From: Pseudo-nitzschia pungens
Lineage: Eukaryota; Bacillariophyta; Bacillariophyceae; Bacillariales; Bacillariaceae
NCBI GenBank assembly: GCA_037355855.1
Contig: CM074767.1
Location: 1,116,001 to 1,180,000, forward strand
Reading direction: 5' to 3'
DNA: 64,000 bases
Shown here piece by piece: positions 41,786 through 51,882 of the stretch. The notes below the pieces were generated by a model. That model saw nothing but the letters and a program-made list of their open reading frames with translations. It did no database searches and was not told the origin of the DNA. The translations under genes and the position numbers were made by a program. Within the stretch, counting starts at the first letter, position 1. Each line of letters starts with the position of its first letter.

Positions 41786-43712
41786 ATGGGTTTCGATCCA
41801 GAATACTTTCTATGCAACAACAACAATGGTGGTAGCGGCCTCGATGAGAGTCTGATTTGCGTGGTATGCCATGCCGTCTACGACACTCCGATGGTGTTGG
41901 ATCCGTGCGGGCATTCCTTTTGCCGGGAATGCATTGCGTCGTTGCTAGACAGTGGTCATGAGAACTGCCCGGTATGTCGAACTCGAATGATCGAGGGGGT
42001 CGGAGTGGGAGTCCCACCGAATCGAGCCCTCAAGGACTTGATTGGAAATCTCGAAATCAGGTGCATGGTGACGAATGATGAAAACAACAGCGGCATCAAC
42101 ACCGACACGAGCGATGGACACCAGCAGTCGCAATCCCACACGTGCTCGTGGACCGGAAAGCTATCTCAATTCAAGAGCCATGCCGACAAGGATTGCCCGC
42201 TGCGCCTGGTTTCGTGTCCGGTCCCGGGATGCGACTGGGAAGGACCACACTGCGCGCTGGGGCAACACAACGCCGACAGTGTCTCCGTGCACACCGATCT
42301 GCGGATTGCTGCCAAACTAGACCAGATCCAAGAGGAGTTTTTGTTGCGGGCTAGGATCGGGAGCAGCAATCGTCTGGACGAACTGGAACAGAAGTTGGCC
42401 CAGAGAGACCGCGAGATACAAACCCTCAAGGCACGCCTTCTGGACAATTGGCTATCCGACAATTTCTTTCGAGACTGGATCGTCGCCAAACCTCCCTATT
42501 TTCGAGACTTTTGTGTGTACCGACCGATCCAATATCTGACGGGACCCGTATCCCAGATTATTGTGGGGATTCCCGGTCCGAGGGGAACGGATTGGGAGGA
42601 AGGACTCTATCCACTTCTGGTTACCTTTACACCGGAGGGATACGAACGAAAGGAGCCTCCCAAGTGCGACTTTCCGGAAGATTTTTTCCACCCGAACGTG
42701 TACGAGGGCAATGTCCACGTCAATACACTCGTTGAATTTGAGGGAATGTAAGTCGTAAAGCAGGCGGCACGGATCCAACGCCATTTGCCCCAATTCCGCA
42801 CATGCGATCCAGCACTCATTCAATATATTTGTGTTTCTTCTTATCTACAATTGTTTGGTGGACCCGATTTTCCCTGACTGTTTTTGCTGCATTCTGCTTT
42901 CGTTTCGGTGTGTGCGAAGATGGGATCCAAGTATCAGCCTGCCGGAACTATTTTTCTGTATTCAGCAGCTACTTGTGCACCCAAATCATCGCGGATCGTT
43001 GTCGACGTCCTCTACGACCGGTTTTCTCTATGATCCGGTGGAATACAGGCGCACCGTTCGCATGCAGGCCAATGAATACAGATACTGTCGAAGCTATAGA
43101 GATGTTGATGGGAACGTGAATGATAGCGACGACTTCAACAGTGGTAGTTCCGAGTTTTTGGAAAGAGCCATGGTGAAACTCCAATCCAAGATCGATCCAG
43201 AGTACAAAAAACCTCTCCAGTCCTGGGAGAACGAACGCTGGCAGAATCTCGAAGAGGTTCGGTGGAAAGGTCGGCGTTCCTTTCAGCTGCCGGAAGAACG
43301 CGAACACCATCCGTCGCAGCAGCACCATCGTCCCCGAACATCCATGCAAGACCGGAGCAGCAGCAGCCGCCGCGTGAGGGCATTCGGACGCAGTGATCCA
43401 CACGGTAGCGGCAACGGCAACGACAACGACATCGACGACGACGATAACGACATCGACGACGACGAACAAGTACAGATCATCATGACCACGAACTCGAATG
43501 ATTCCAGCCGTACCAACCCCCTCGATCATCGTGCCAGCGAACCCCCGGCTCGGTCGTCATCTTCGTCGATGCTGCCCATGTCGGGGATCGACCGTATTTG
43601 CAACGACGACGGGGTTGTTTGCGAGTGTTCGTGCTGCGTCCAAGGGGGAGCATTTCGTCCCTTTCTCGACCGAAAACACAAAATGAGATACATCTTTGGT
43701 GAAGGCGGGTGA
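41786..43712 (+). CDS. RING finger / TRAF-type zinc finger / E2-like (UBC) fusion lacking the catalytic Cys (two exons)
   Basis: Exon 1 is 41786-42747 and exon 2 is 42920-43712; splicing in phase 2 gives 584 residues. Residues 25-64 are a C3HC4 RING: C25-x2-C28, C41-x-H43-x2-C46-x2-C49, C61-x2-C64. Residues about 120-165 resemble a TRAF-type zinc finger (CSWTG, HADKDCPLRLVSCPVPGCDWEG). A coiled coil (about 185-220, LEQKLAQRDREIQTLKA) leads to a UBC fold: GIPGPRGTDWEEGLYPLLVTF, PPKCDF, H302-P303-N304, and after the splice WDPSISLPELFFCIQQLL and YRRTVRMQANEY. At the active-site position the sequence reads GNVHVNTL, so His311 stands where E2 enzymes have Cys. The rest is disordered. Family knowledge predicts a ubiquitin E3 carrying its own inactive E2 variant. 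Confidence 0.87.
42748..42919 (+). other. Intron, 172 bp, GTAAGT...AAG
   Basis: The donor is GGGAAT|GTAAGT and the acceptor GTGTGCGAAG|ATGG. Removal joins VEFEG-I-WDPSISLPEL, which is exactly the E2 fold sequence running into its conserved W-x-P, and continues in the second frame to the stop at 43712. Confidence 0.88.
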
Positions 43713-44767
43713 TGGTAAACTATAGTTGCAAAGCATCTTTATGGATCAATGCTTTCTCTGATGGCGTACTACTACTAGTAGTTCACCAACATGGATAAAC
43801 TGCAAGTACGAAAATGGATCAATGCTTTCTCTGATGGTGTACTACGAGTAGTAGTAGTTCACCAACATGGATATAGTATTACGTGCAGTATGAAGTGCAC
43901 GCACGGAAAGGATCATCACATTCTATCATAATATTGTTGGCATTCGAGTTTTGTCATCAAAGTTGTTGGTAACAATTATAATTCATGGGGATGATACTAG
44001 TAATATTGCAAGAACAGCCGAAAGAGCAACAAACGCATCACCAGCATATTGCTGAATATTCGAACGCATACTAGAGCCTTTTTCAAGATACACTTCACCC
44101 TAGTTCCAAATCAAAGAGAACACCTAAGGATCAAATCTTTGTGGAAGATTACTAGTGATAGCTTAAGAAGGGGTTGCTTGCGACTTCTGGCCCCTTGGAC
44201 AATGCTGCAAAGAGTACCCACCAGCAAGAAGGAAGAAGAAGAAGGTTGCGTGAGGAGCATGCTGATTCAAACCACCATCATTGTTTTTCTAACATAGCCT
44301 ATCCTGCTTGGTGCTGCCGTGCCCCAGTCATGCTGTGTGCTTCTACCAGCGTTATATTGGGTATGAAGCACAGCATGGTGGATGTAACACTGGATGTAAG
44401 GGAGATGTGAGGGTCATGACTCATGACTCATGACTCACTACCCCCTGTGTTACGGTAACCTTAGGTATGAAATACAAAATAGACAATGAGCAAAGGTATG
44501 ATCCTTAGATAATTCCGAGTTAGAGAAGGAAAGATTTCACGTACGATGGGAATAGCGCCTTAGTTAGCCCAATCATTCTGTAAAAGATGGGGTGACAAGC
44601 ATGCCAACTGAGCATCATATTTATGAGAGAAACATTGATTCTGATCCGTCAGTAATTTGTAATTTGTCCATCACGCTTCACGTCAATTGTCAATGCAGTA
44701 ACTACATTGACATCAACCAATCGACCGGTTACGGAGCAGCACGAAACAAAATTTGTTTGCCAGAACG
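43713..44767. repeat. Intergenic region with 73-bp tandem duplication
   Basis: 43741-43813 and 43814-43872 are two copies of a unit starting ATGGATCAATGCTTTCTCTG and including a TACTACTAGTAG run and TTCACCAACATGG; they differ mainly in the triplet run. 44405-44435 has a tandem CATGACT. The rest holds no recognisable gene. Confidence 0.75.
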
Positions 44768-46480
44768 ATGGAATCAACGAGAGAGGAAGCAGGAGACGCT
44801 GTCGGTGGATTCGTTGGAAGCAGTTCGAACCCGGATCTAGCAGGACAAGATCACGCAGAACATTCCTCCAGAGCATCAGCGGAGGACACCTCGTCTCACC
44901 ACCTATTGAGCGTCGAACTCCGGGAAGGACTCGAAGACTTGATGGAATACATCCAACAGCACCGGCACGAGGAACCGGCTTCGTCCCTAGAGGAGCGATA
45001 CCTGCTGCTGATCTCTTCCTATCCCTCCGAGTGCCTCCGCCACGCCGTAACGCTCACGGACAAACGCACAGATGGCACCGCGTCGAAAACGGGGCGGCTC
45101 CCGATTCACCTCGCCTGCGACAAGGGAGCTCCCGTATCGATCGTCAAGAGCCTTCTCCAAGCCGATGTCCAAAACCACAACGGCACCAAAACAAATACCA
45201 TTCTGCAACCCGACACCTGGGGAGATCTGCCGATCCACATTGCCTGTAGCCGGGCCGCAACGTCCCTGTCCCAATCCGACACGGAACGATACGGCCGGCT
45301 GCAGCTGCTTCGGGGGCGCGACGATAACGATGGCAATAACAATAACAATATCGATAATGATAACGGTAACGGTAACAATAATGATAACGACAACGACGAC
45401 AACGACGGCGGGAACAGAAACCCCGGCGTCGACAACGCGGTGGAAATCATTCGACTCTTGCTGGAGGCCGACACATCGGACCCCAAGGACTCGCTGTCGG
45501 TCAAGGATGTTTACGAGTCCCTCCCCCTGCACACAGCGGTCCGCTACAACGCACCCCCCAAAGTGATCCGGTTGCTTCTGGAAGCCGAGGGAAGCAACGA
45601 TCGGTCGGTATCGTCGTTTTCCCTGTACACGGAGGGACTCCACGGACAGTTTCCCCTGACGGTGGCCTGCCGGAGCGGGAATCCCTCCCCGGACGTCTTG
45701 CGACTCTTGCTCGAGACCGACGACGACCACTGCGCCCGGAGCAACAGCTGCGGGCGTCAACGGCCGTCGACCGTCTTGCACAAGGACGCAACGGGCCGAT
45801 TGCCGATCCACGTCTTTATGCTCCGAAACACCTGCCCGGCGTCGTTGCGCATATTGCTCAACGCCATGCTGGGATGCAGCAGCAACAAATACAAATACAA
45901 CCAATACCACAAAAACAACAACAATATCTGGCACCACAACTGCGGCACCATCCAACCCGCCAGAATTTTCCCCCGCAACAGCATTCTGCGCCTCGGATTG
46001 GACGTTTGGAAATCCCAGATGCTCCGGGATCTGATCGGAGCCATGGACGGCAGCAACGGTCTCTACGAGCGCGACTTTACGACTCGGGACAAGCTCGACG
46101 TGATTTGCACCGAGCTACGGGAATGGTACGAGACGTGCGTGGCCCTGGAATTGGTCGCCTGGAAGATGGGTTGCGAACGGATCCGAGCCGACGAACAACA
46201 ATCGGCTGCCACACTTACACCGGCATTCTCTGGCAACAATGACAACGACAATAACAATGGCAACGAGAACGAGAACGAGAACGAGAACGACAATAACACC
46301 GACAGCAAACCCAACACCGGCAGGGGGAGGAGCGAGTTTCGGAACCATTGCCGCATCGTGAGCGGTGCCGAAGTGATTGTCCCAAACGTCCTGTCGTTTT
46401 TGGAACACGAACCGGTGGACAAGATTGTGAACCGGTTTGCCTCCTATGGGTATCTCGGCAGCGCGGATTCCAAGAGTTGA
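44768..46480 (+). CDS. Ankyrin-repeat-type protein
   Basis: The start is the ATG at 44768 (MESTREEAG), giving 570 residues; the frame upstream to 44753 has only a TTG. Repeat units: LPIHLACDKGAPVSIVKSLL (about 113), LPIHIACSRAA (about 153), IIRLLLEADTSD then LPLHTAVRYNAPPKVIRLLL (about 255), FPLTVACRSGNPSPDVLRLL (about 295) and LPIHVFMLRNTCPASLRILL (about 340). Asn/Asp runs near residues 185-215 and 485-515 come from AAC/GAT repeats. This is the same ankyrin style as the gene at 14392-17526 but the two are not close copies. Protein-binding role inferred from fold. Confidence 0.85.
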   Translation: MESTREEAGDAVGGFVGSSSNPDLAGQDHAEHSSRASAEDTSSHHLLSVELREGLEDLMEYIQQHRHEEPASSLEERYLLLISSYPSECLRHAVTLTDKRTDGTASKTGRLPIHLACDKGAPVSIVKSLLQADVQNHNGTKTNTILQPDTWGDLPIHIACSRAATSLSQSDTERYGRLQLLRGRDDNDGNNNNNIDNDNGNGNNNDNDNDDNDGGNRNPGVDNAVEIIRLLLEADTSDPKDSLSVKDVYESLPLHTAVRYNAPPKVIRLLLEAEGSNDRSVSSFSLYTEGLHGQFPLTVACRSGNPSPDVLRLLLETDDDHCARSNSCGRQRPSTVLHKDATGRLPIHVFMLRNTCPASLRILLNAMLGCSSNKYKYNQYHKNNNNIWHHNCGTIQPARIFPRNSILRLGLDVWKSQMLRDLIGAMDGSNGLYERDFTTRDKLDVICTELREWYETCVALELVAWKMGCERIRADEQQSAATLTPAFSGNNDNDNNNGNENENENENDNNTDSKPNTGRGRSEFRNHCRIVSGAEVIVPNVLSFLEHEPVDKIVNRFASYGYLGSADSKS

Positions 46481-47500
46481 TGCGGTTGCCCCGATCCACA
46501 GACAGCAACTACCGGTAGGAATGCGCGACCAAAGGCACTGCGGTGGTCTGGTGTCTCTTTGCTGGAGGAGGAGGAGGACTTTGTCGGGATGATGATCGCT
46601 GCTTTCTGCGTCCGGCACGCGCACGGGCACATGCATGCATGCACGCATGCTCGAATCTTTTTCATTGATCGATCGTTGCGAATGGAGGCTTTTTCTCTGG
46701 GAGCGAAAAAAAACGGAATCCACTCGGCCATGCACAATACAAACCGGATCGGTTCTGGAACTTCGCGCATCTCAGTGATCTGCGAAGGCCGAGATTGCGA
46801 TGGTCGTTGAAACGAATCGAACCGAACCGATCCGATTCGAACGTTGGAACCTTACAACCGAGTACAAAATTCTACAAACCATCCCAGCAAACGCAGATAG
46901 CATCGTGCAATCATTATTCTGTTTTGATCCCAGATGTTTGTGTGTTGCGCAATACGTATTGCTTTCCGTACACACAGCTACGGAACTGCTATCAAAGTAG
47001 AATTAGGGTTCAATCACCTCATTAGAATTAGTGTTGTAAAAGATCGAGTTGTTGTTTTCGTCATCGTCGTTGCCGAGCCAAAAACGGCATGGTGCTTTCA
47101 TCTCTTCAACTATTGGTTGTCTTCCCTCTCAACGGTGCCTTCTGCACTCTCCTGTCGTAGGGAAATAAAAAATAAGTTGCGTGTAGCAGGTTTTTTGTGG
47201 AACCATGCTTATTATGGATATCCAAATAATAGTAATACTAGGTGGCATGAGTACAAATAATCGATGCCCGGGGTGTTTTCAAGTCGCAGTGGAATGACTT
47301 GAAATACCTATTGTTTTCTTTGTCTCCAACCGAAGTGGGACCTATGGTTCGTTGGACGACGCGCACGTCTCGCGTTCGCTACAAGCTCGTCCCGTTGGTT
47401 AAAATGATTGATATCACGTATGATATACAAATCAAATGCTCACTCCACGGGACATGTCGGGGAAGAGTGGGAGATCGTCTGGACACACGCTGGCATTCCC
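46481..47500. other. Intergenic region between convergent genes; nothing recognised
   Basis: 46628-46650 has a GCATGCATGCACGCATGC stretch that is self-complementary. No gene. Confidence 0.5.
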
Positions 47501-47854
47501 TTAAAAACTTTCAATTTGGGAGGCGGTGGAAGATGAGGTTGAGCTCGTTCCTGCCGACGTACTGCTGGTCGTCGTGGCGGTCGTCACGAGCGAAGGAATC
47601 TCCGAAGGCATCTGCGAAGGCATCTCCGAAGGCGACTCTGTGGGAGGCTCAGTAGCAGGCACCTTCTTGGAAGATTTTGTCGTTTTGTCACCTTTGTTGC
47701 CCTTACCACCCTTGGCACCTTTACCCGTCTTCGATGCCTTCAAAATACGAACCGAGCCCTGAGGATCAAAATAGTTAAGACCGTCATCGAGATAAGCAGC
47801 GTTTGAAACGGTGGCCGATGCAAGAACAGCAAGGATAAAAGTTTTGTACAGCAT
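47501..47854 (-). CDS. Silaffin-like small secreted protein (lysine every third residue, Ser/Thr tail)
   Basis: 117 residues from an ATG. Residues 1-20 are a signal peptide (MLYKTFILAVLASATVSNAA). After a short acidic segment there is R36-I37-L38, an RXL site of the kind used in processing of diatom silica-protein precursors. Directly after it, nine lysines occur at exact three-residue spacing, K39, 42, 45, 48, 51, 54, 57, 60 and 63, separated mostly by Gly, Ala, Ser and Thr. This meets the KxxKxxKxxKxxK pentalysine-cluster pattern reported to direct silaffins to silica. Residues 66-90 are a PSExPS-type repeat and the rest is Ser/Thr-rich, suitable for glycosylation or phosphorylation. A role in cell-wall silica is inferred. 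A short Lys-rich secreted protein with another role remains possible. Confidence 0.7.
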   Translation of the reverse strand: MLYKTFILAVLASATVSNAAYLDDGLNYFDPQGSVRILKASKTGKGAKGGKGNKGDKTTKSSKKVPATEPPTESPSEMPSQMPSEIPSLVTTATTTSSTSAGTSSTSSSTASQIESF

Positions 47855-49038
47855 GATGTTGACCTTGGGTAGGAACTTTAGTGAAACGCGGCTTCGAAAG
47901 AAGGTTGGATGAAAACTGAAAAGAGTTTCGTCTCGAGTCCTTTGAAAATTGTGATCGAAATACGATATGATTTGAATTGGCAGACCATCCTCTTCTAGTC
48001 ATGCATCCACACAATTCCTCTTAAAACCTACTAAACAAAACGATTGTTACCCTCCGGTCGAATGGATTTATTCGATAGATTTATTGGATGGATTTATAGT
48101 TTATTCTTGTGTAGTGGCTGGGACAGATTCTCTCTACGGGACTAGAGGGATGGTACTATGGTGTACGGCTGTAAGGGTAGGAATGGCGCCAATCAGCGTT
48201 GGCACACAGATCCAGTGCACTTTGGCTCTTTTAGTTTCTAGCTTTCGATCCTTCCGGTTTAACTGGAACAGTATTCATAAAATTCGGTACGCATTGTAAT
48301 TCCTTTTCAAAAGGAATCAAAGTGCACTTCGCAGCCTCGAAGAACACACGAATCATCACAAGAATAGTTTGAGGGTTGACTTTACTTTTGAGAACTTCGG
48401 GATTTATTCGTGAAAATTGGATGTCATCGCATTCACACGGATCTTTGTTGGTATTGGATTGGAATGTGGACCCAGCGTTGGGAAGAAATACTCGAAAGTT
48501 TGCCATCGAATAGAGGTTATGTGTACGAAGATCAAAAAATGAGATTCTTCACACCGAGCCTGTTCAAGGTGAAAGTTGTTTAAACCCGTACGAGTACAAC
48601 AAAAATTGAAGTCTCATTTATTTCTACGAATAGAAGAGAATCATTCAGACATGCCTAAGACAAACAAGGTTCATTATTAGCATGATGTTATGGTCTTAAA
48701 AAATAAAAATTATTGATTAATTGCTGAAAGAAATCTCAAATCTCAAACGTTCGGAATAATTTTCTTCCAAATAATGTGAGGCAATTCAAACACCGAGTTC
48801 AGCAAAACCTTCCCAATATGAGTAAAAAGTAAGTTTACGTACTACTGTACATACCTGTAATACATACCGATAGGGATGTCGAAGTTGTTACTGTATTACC
48901 GGTATTTTGTATGTTTTTCATGATTTTGAGAGAACTACGCGTAAGATTACTAAAAATCGAAGAAAAGAAACTAACAAATGCCGTTATTCTGGATACTATC
49001 TCAGCTCCCGAAGGAAGCTGTCCTCTACCGAAGCAGCT
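47855..49038. other. Intergenic region with one doubtful small frame
   Basis: 48231-48506 (minus) is an ATG-initiated 91-residue frame (MANFRVFLPNAGST, ending PEGSKARN) with no recognised domain; it may be a small gene but there is no independent support. 48835-48905 contains GTACTACTGTACATACC-type motifs. Confidence 0.4.
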
Positions 49039-51424
49039 TCAAGGACAGACTCCATCAGGTTCATGTTGATGCAAATAGTTACCATTCGGTGATGTCCGTC
49101 TTTGTTTCGAATCAGTATGATAGTGACCGACGTCATTCTGTTCAAAGCTCCTGCTGAACTCGTGAGATTGATTGAACGATCCGAGTATCGACTTTTCGAT
49201 ATTAGCCACTGTAGATGATGGTCGTTTCGTTCCGCTGGCTGACGATAGTGAGAATTTCTCGAATTGAGACTGATTATCAACCTTTTTGAGCCCATCATCA
49301 CGGCGCAAGCGTTTCTTCTTCAAATCTCGAAAGGCACTGGCAATCTTTTTGAATACCGTCTGGTCATCTGCTACGACAAACGCACCCGCGTGGTCATAAT
49401 CCTCTTTGAGGAAACGTCCGTTCCATTCTTGGATTTCTGCAACAACCTTCCAAACTGCATTTGATTTGTTCTTGGAACTCTTCACATTGAATTCATGTAA
49501 TCCATCTTCTACTAATCGTCTCATTGCAACGTTACCAGGATGGTTCATTGCAGGTCGACCTTTCCCGAATAGACAATCTTCTTGACGAGGACATTCCACA
49601 AACTTCGATTCAATTTTTTTTACAGCCTCCATGACGCCAGCGTACGATTCCCCAATGTCCATGTGGATCTCCTCATTGATCCGTTTGCCATTGCTATCCC
49701 TCCCAACAGCAGCGAACATGATAGTTTCTTTCGCTTCTCGCATTCCTAGCCACCTTTGATGATTCCTCATGCCTTTCCTTTGCTGTTTTGAGAGACTTCT
49801 TTCATTGAAATTAAGGTCTACCGGAAGACGGGAAACGGGAATACCAAAGGTTTGCAANNNNNNNNNNNNNNNNNNNNNNNNNNNNNNNNNNNNNNNNNNN
49901 NNNNNNNNNNNNNNNNNNNNNNNNNNNNNNNNNNNNNNNNNNNNNNNNNNNNNNNNNNNNNNNNNNNNNNNNNNNNNNNNNNNNNNNNNNNNNNNNNNNN
50001 NNNNNNNNNNNNNNNNNNNNNNNNNNNNNNNNNNNNNNNNNNNNNNNNNNNNNNNNNNNNNNNNNNNNNNNNNNNNNNNNNNNNNNNNNNNNNNNNNNNN
50101 NNNNNNNNNNNNNNNNNNNNNNNNNNNNNNNNNNNNNNNNNNNNNNNNNNNNNNNNNNNNNNNNNNNNNNNNNNNNNNNNNNNNNNNNNNNNNNNNNNNN
50201 NNNNNNNNNNNNNNNNNNNNNNNNNNNNNNNNNNNNNNNNNNNNNNNNNNNNNNNNNNNNNNNNNNNNNNNNNNNNNNNNNNNNNNNNNNNNNNNNNNNN
50301 NNNNNNNNNNNNNNNNNNNNNNNNNNNNNNNNNNNNNNNNNNNNNNNNNNNNNNNNNATTGTACTTGCATTCTAGATATGAACCAGAATGGAATCGCAGC
50401 CGTTCCCGATTTTCTTTGCCTATGAGCAAAGTCACAAAGGCTTTGGCGATATCGTATACCGGACCCTCTGGGCAACACAGATGAACCGCACTGAACTTGG
50501 GTGGAATAATCTGAAGTATTCTATTAAAATTCCGGAATTCTTCGGCATGATGCCTGCTATTGTTAGAATGGCAAGTATGGTGCAGAAAAAAAACAAATAC
50601 TATTCCATCTCGGTCGTGCGATATGTTTTGCATAAAGTACATTCCGACTTGTTGCTTCAGAAACATTCGTGAGAATAGAAGGTGAGTTTCAGAATTTTAC
50701 GTTTCGGACACTTCGTGTGGGATCGAAGGACACAGAAGAGGGTCCGAAAGAATGGAACGAAGTTACTCACCCGCACTTTCAAAGAGCAGCTCCCAGGGCC
50801 GAAGTCACGCAAATGAACGAATACCCTTCGCCCAGAAGGATCGCGGATCGGCAGTACCTGTAAGGGTCCGTTGTTGTACATGAATTCCATTGCACCTATA
50901 TCTCGATCTAGATCCGAAAGGCATATGGGCCGAAATAAAACGTCTTCAGTGTCGTAAATTTCGCGAACGAATTCCAGATAGTTAAGCATTCTAATTGCAC
51001 CCCTTTTCGGACAGTTTCCTCCCTCCCCGCGCCCGAAGAAAGCCAGTTGAAAGTTGCGATCTCTGATGAGTTCGCTACCGTGCTCTCTTGCGAATCGATA
51101 CGCAGGAAATTTTATGTTTGATTCGCTGCAACTTTCTGAGATATAGTATTTGTCTAGTTCTTCTTGAAATTGTTGCAGAATTATGTCCTCTTGTTGTCGT
51201 CTTTCATTGTGTGCGCCATTTGGGGATGGCGACGGGATTCCGCTGCCGCTTTTAACGCCGTGGATTTCTTCCAATACCCGTTCTCGACGATCAAGGGATA
51301 ATTCATTGAGTTCCTTGGACAACATTCTATTGACGGCAAGGGGATCGACGGGTGCAATGCTGACTTCGTTGCGTCCCACAAAATTAACGTCATCATGAAT
51401 GGCGGCAGGGATCCTGTGTTCCAT
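49039..51424 (-). CDS. CRAL-TRIO-like plus DUF6824 protein, interrupted by assembly gap
   Basis: Exon 1 is 51424-50771 (ATG at 51424), then an intron, then coding 50654-50358, a run of 500 N, and coding 49857-49039. Exon 1 has DPLAVNRMLSKELNELSLDR and EEIHGVK, then a SEC14/CRAL-TRIO-like N-part (FVREIYD, QVLPIRDPSGRRVFV). Exon 2 continues with GMYFMQNISHDRDGIV, FSAVHLCCPEG and LRFHSGS. After the gap comes FGIPVSRLPVD, the end of that domain, then DUF6824: DCLFGKGRPAMNHPGNVAMR, GGRFLKED-like NGRFLKEDYD and IASAFRDLKKKR. Both parts occur together in diatom proteins I recall. With no missing residues the protein would have 589 residues. CRAL-TRIO folds bind lipids; DUF6824 has no known function but may bind DNA. 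Confidence 0.83.
49858..50357. other. Assembly gap, exactly 500 N
   Basis: The run of N is exactly 500, a typical placeholder length. It lies inside the CRAL-TRIO-like/DUF6824 gene. The flanking codons (AAT on one side, TTG on the other) would be in frame if nothing were missing. Confidence 0.98.
50655..50770 (-). other. Intron, 116 bp, GTGAGT...AAG
   Basis: Read on the minus strand: donor GTGCGG|GTGAGTAAC at 50770, acceptor TTTCTGAAG|CAACAAGTC at 50655. Phase 0. Removal joins SCSLKVR to QQVGMYFMQN, matching the expected continuity of the domain. Confidence 0.82.
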
Positions 51425-51787
51425 TTTTTTCTTCTGTCTGTGCAGCGCTGCTGCATCAACTGATCGAAACGCAAAGTGATTCGAATGAAAACTATCTTTC
51501 TTTCCATCAATCAAACTGTATCTCGGATTTGCGTCTACGACATACGAAATCACTGACACTTCCAAATTGTCAGACTGAAAGTAAGGTTACCGTCGTAATT
51601 ACGCACGTACCATACCGGAACACTTTCGGTCAGAACAAAGTTATGTTCGAGAACATAAATCTTACCGTAATTACCCCGGTACCGTAATTATTGTCAAGTG
51701 TGAGGATTAAGAATTTATGTGTTATTTTGTGCGCAAGAGAGCGAGTGCAACGAGCTCTCGTTAAGTTACTGTGTCACGAAGTGACCT
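51425..51787. other. 5' flank of the CRAL-TRIO-like/DUF6824 gene
   Basis: The frame of exon 1 stays open upstream to 51565 but only from a TTG. 51575-51690 has GTAAGGTTACCG and CCCCGGTACCGTAATTA motifs. No separate gene. Confidence 0.5.
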
Positions 51788-51882
51788 TACTACAAAATTC
51801 TCATCAGCTATCCCCCGGTTCTACATCCCCAACTACTCATTTCTACAGAAGCCGGGGGACAGCTGATAGGAATTCCGTAGTA
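51788..51882. mobile_element. 95-bp MITE copy D
   Basis: Ends TACTACAAAATTCTCATCAG and the reverse of TACTACGGAATTCCTATCAG. The second end is identical over 20 bp to the ends of the 511-bp element at 20761. Interior GGTTCTAC and ACTCATTTCTAC match copy B in orientation. Confidence 0.9.

Noticed and set aside
44987..45955. 322-residue minus-strand open frame
   Set aside because: Antisense to the ankyrin-type gene; contains long Val/Ile runs that are the complement of Asn/Asp repeats.
49769..50666. Open frames running through the N gap on both strands
   Set aside because: They exist only because N carries no stop codons. Only the minus-strand portions with domain similarity were kept, and outside the N.
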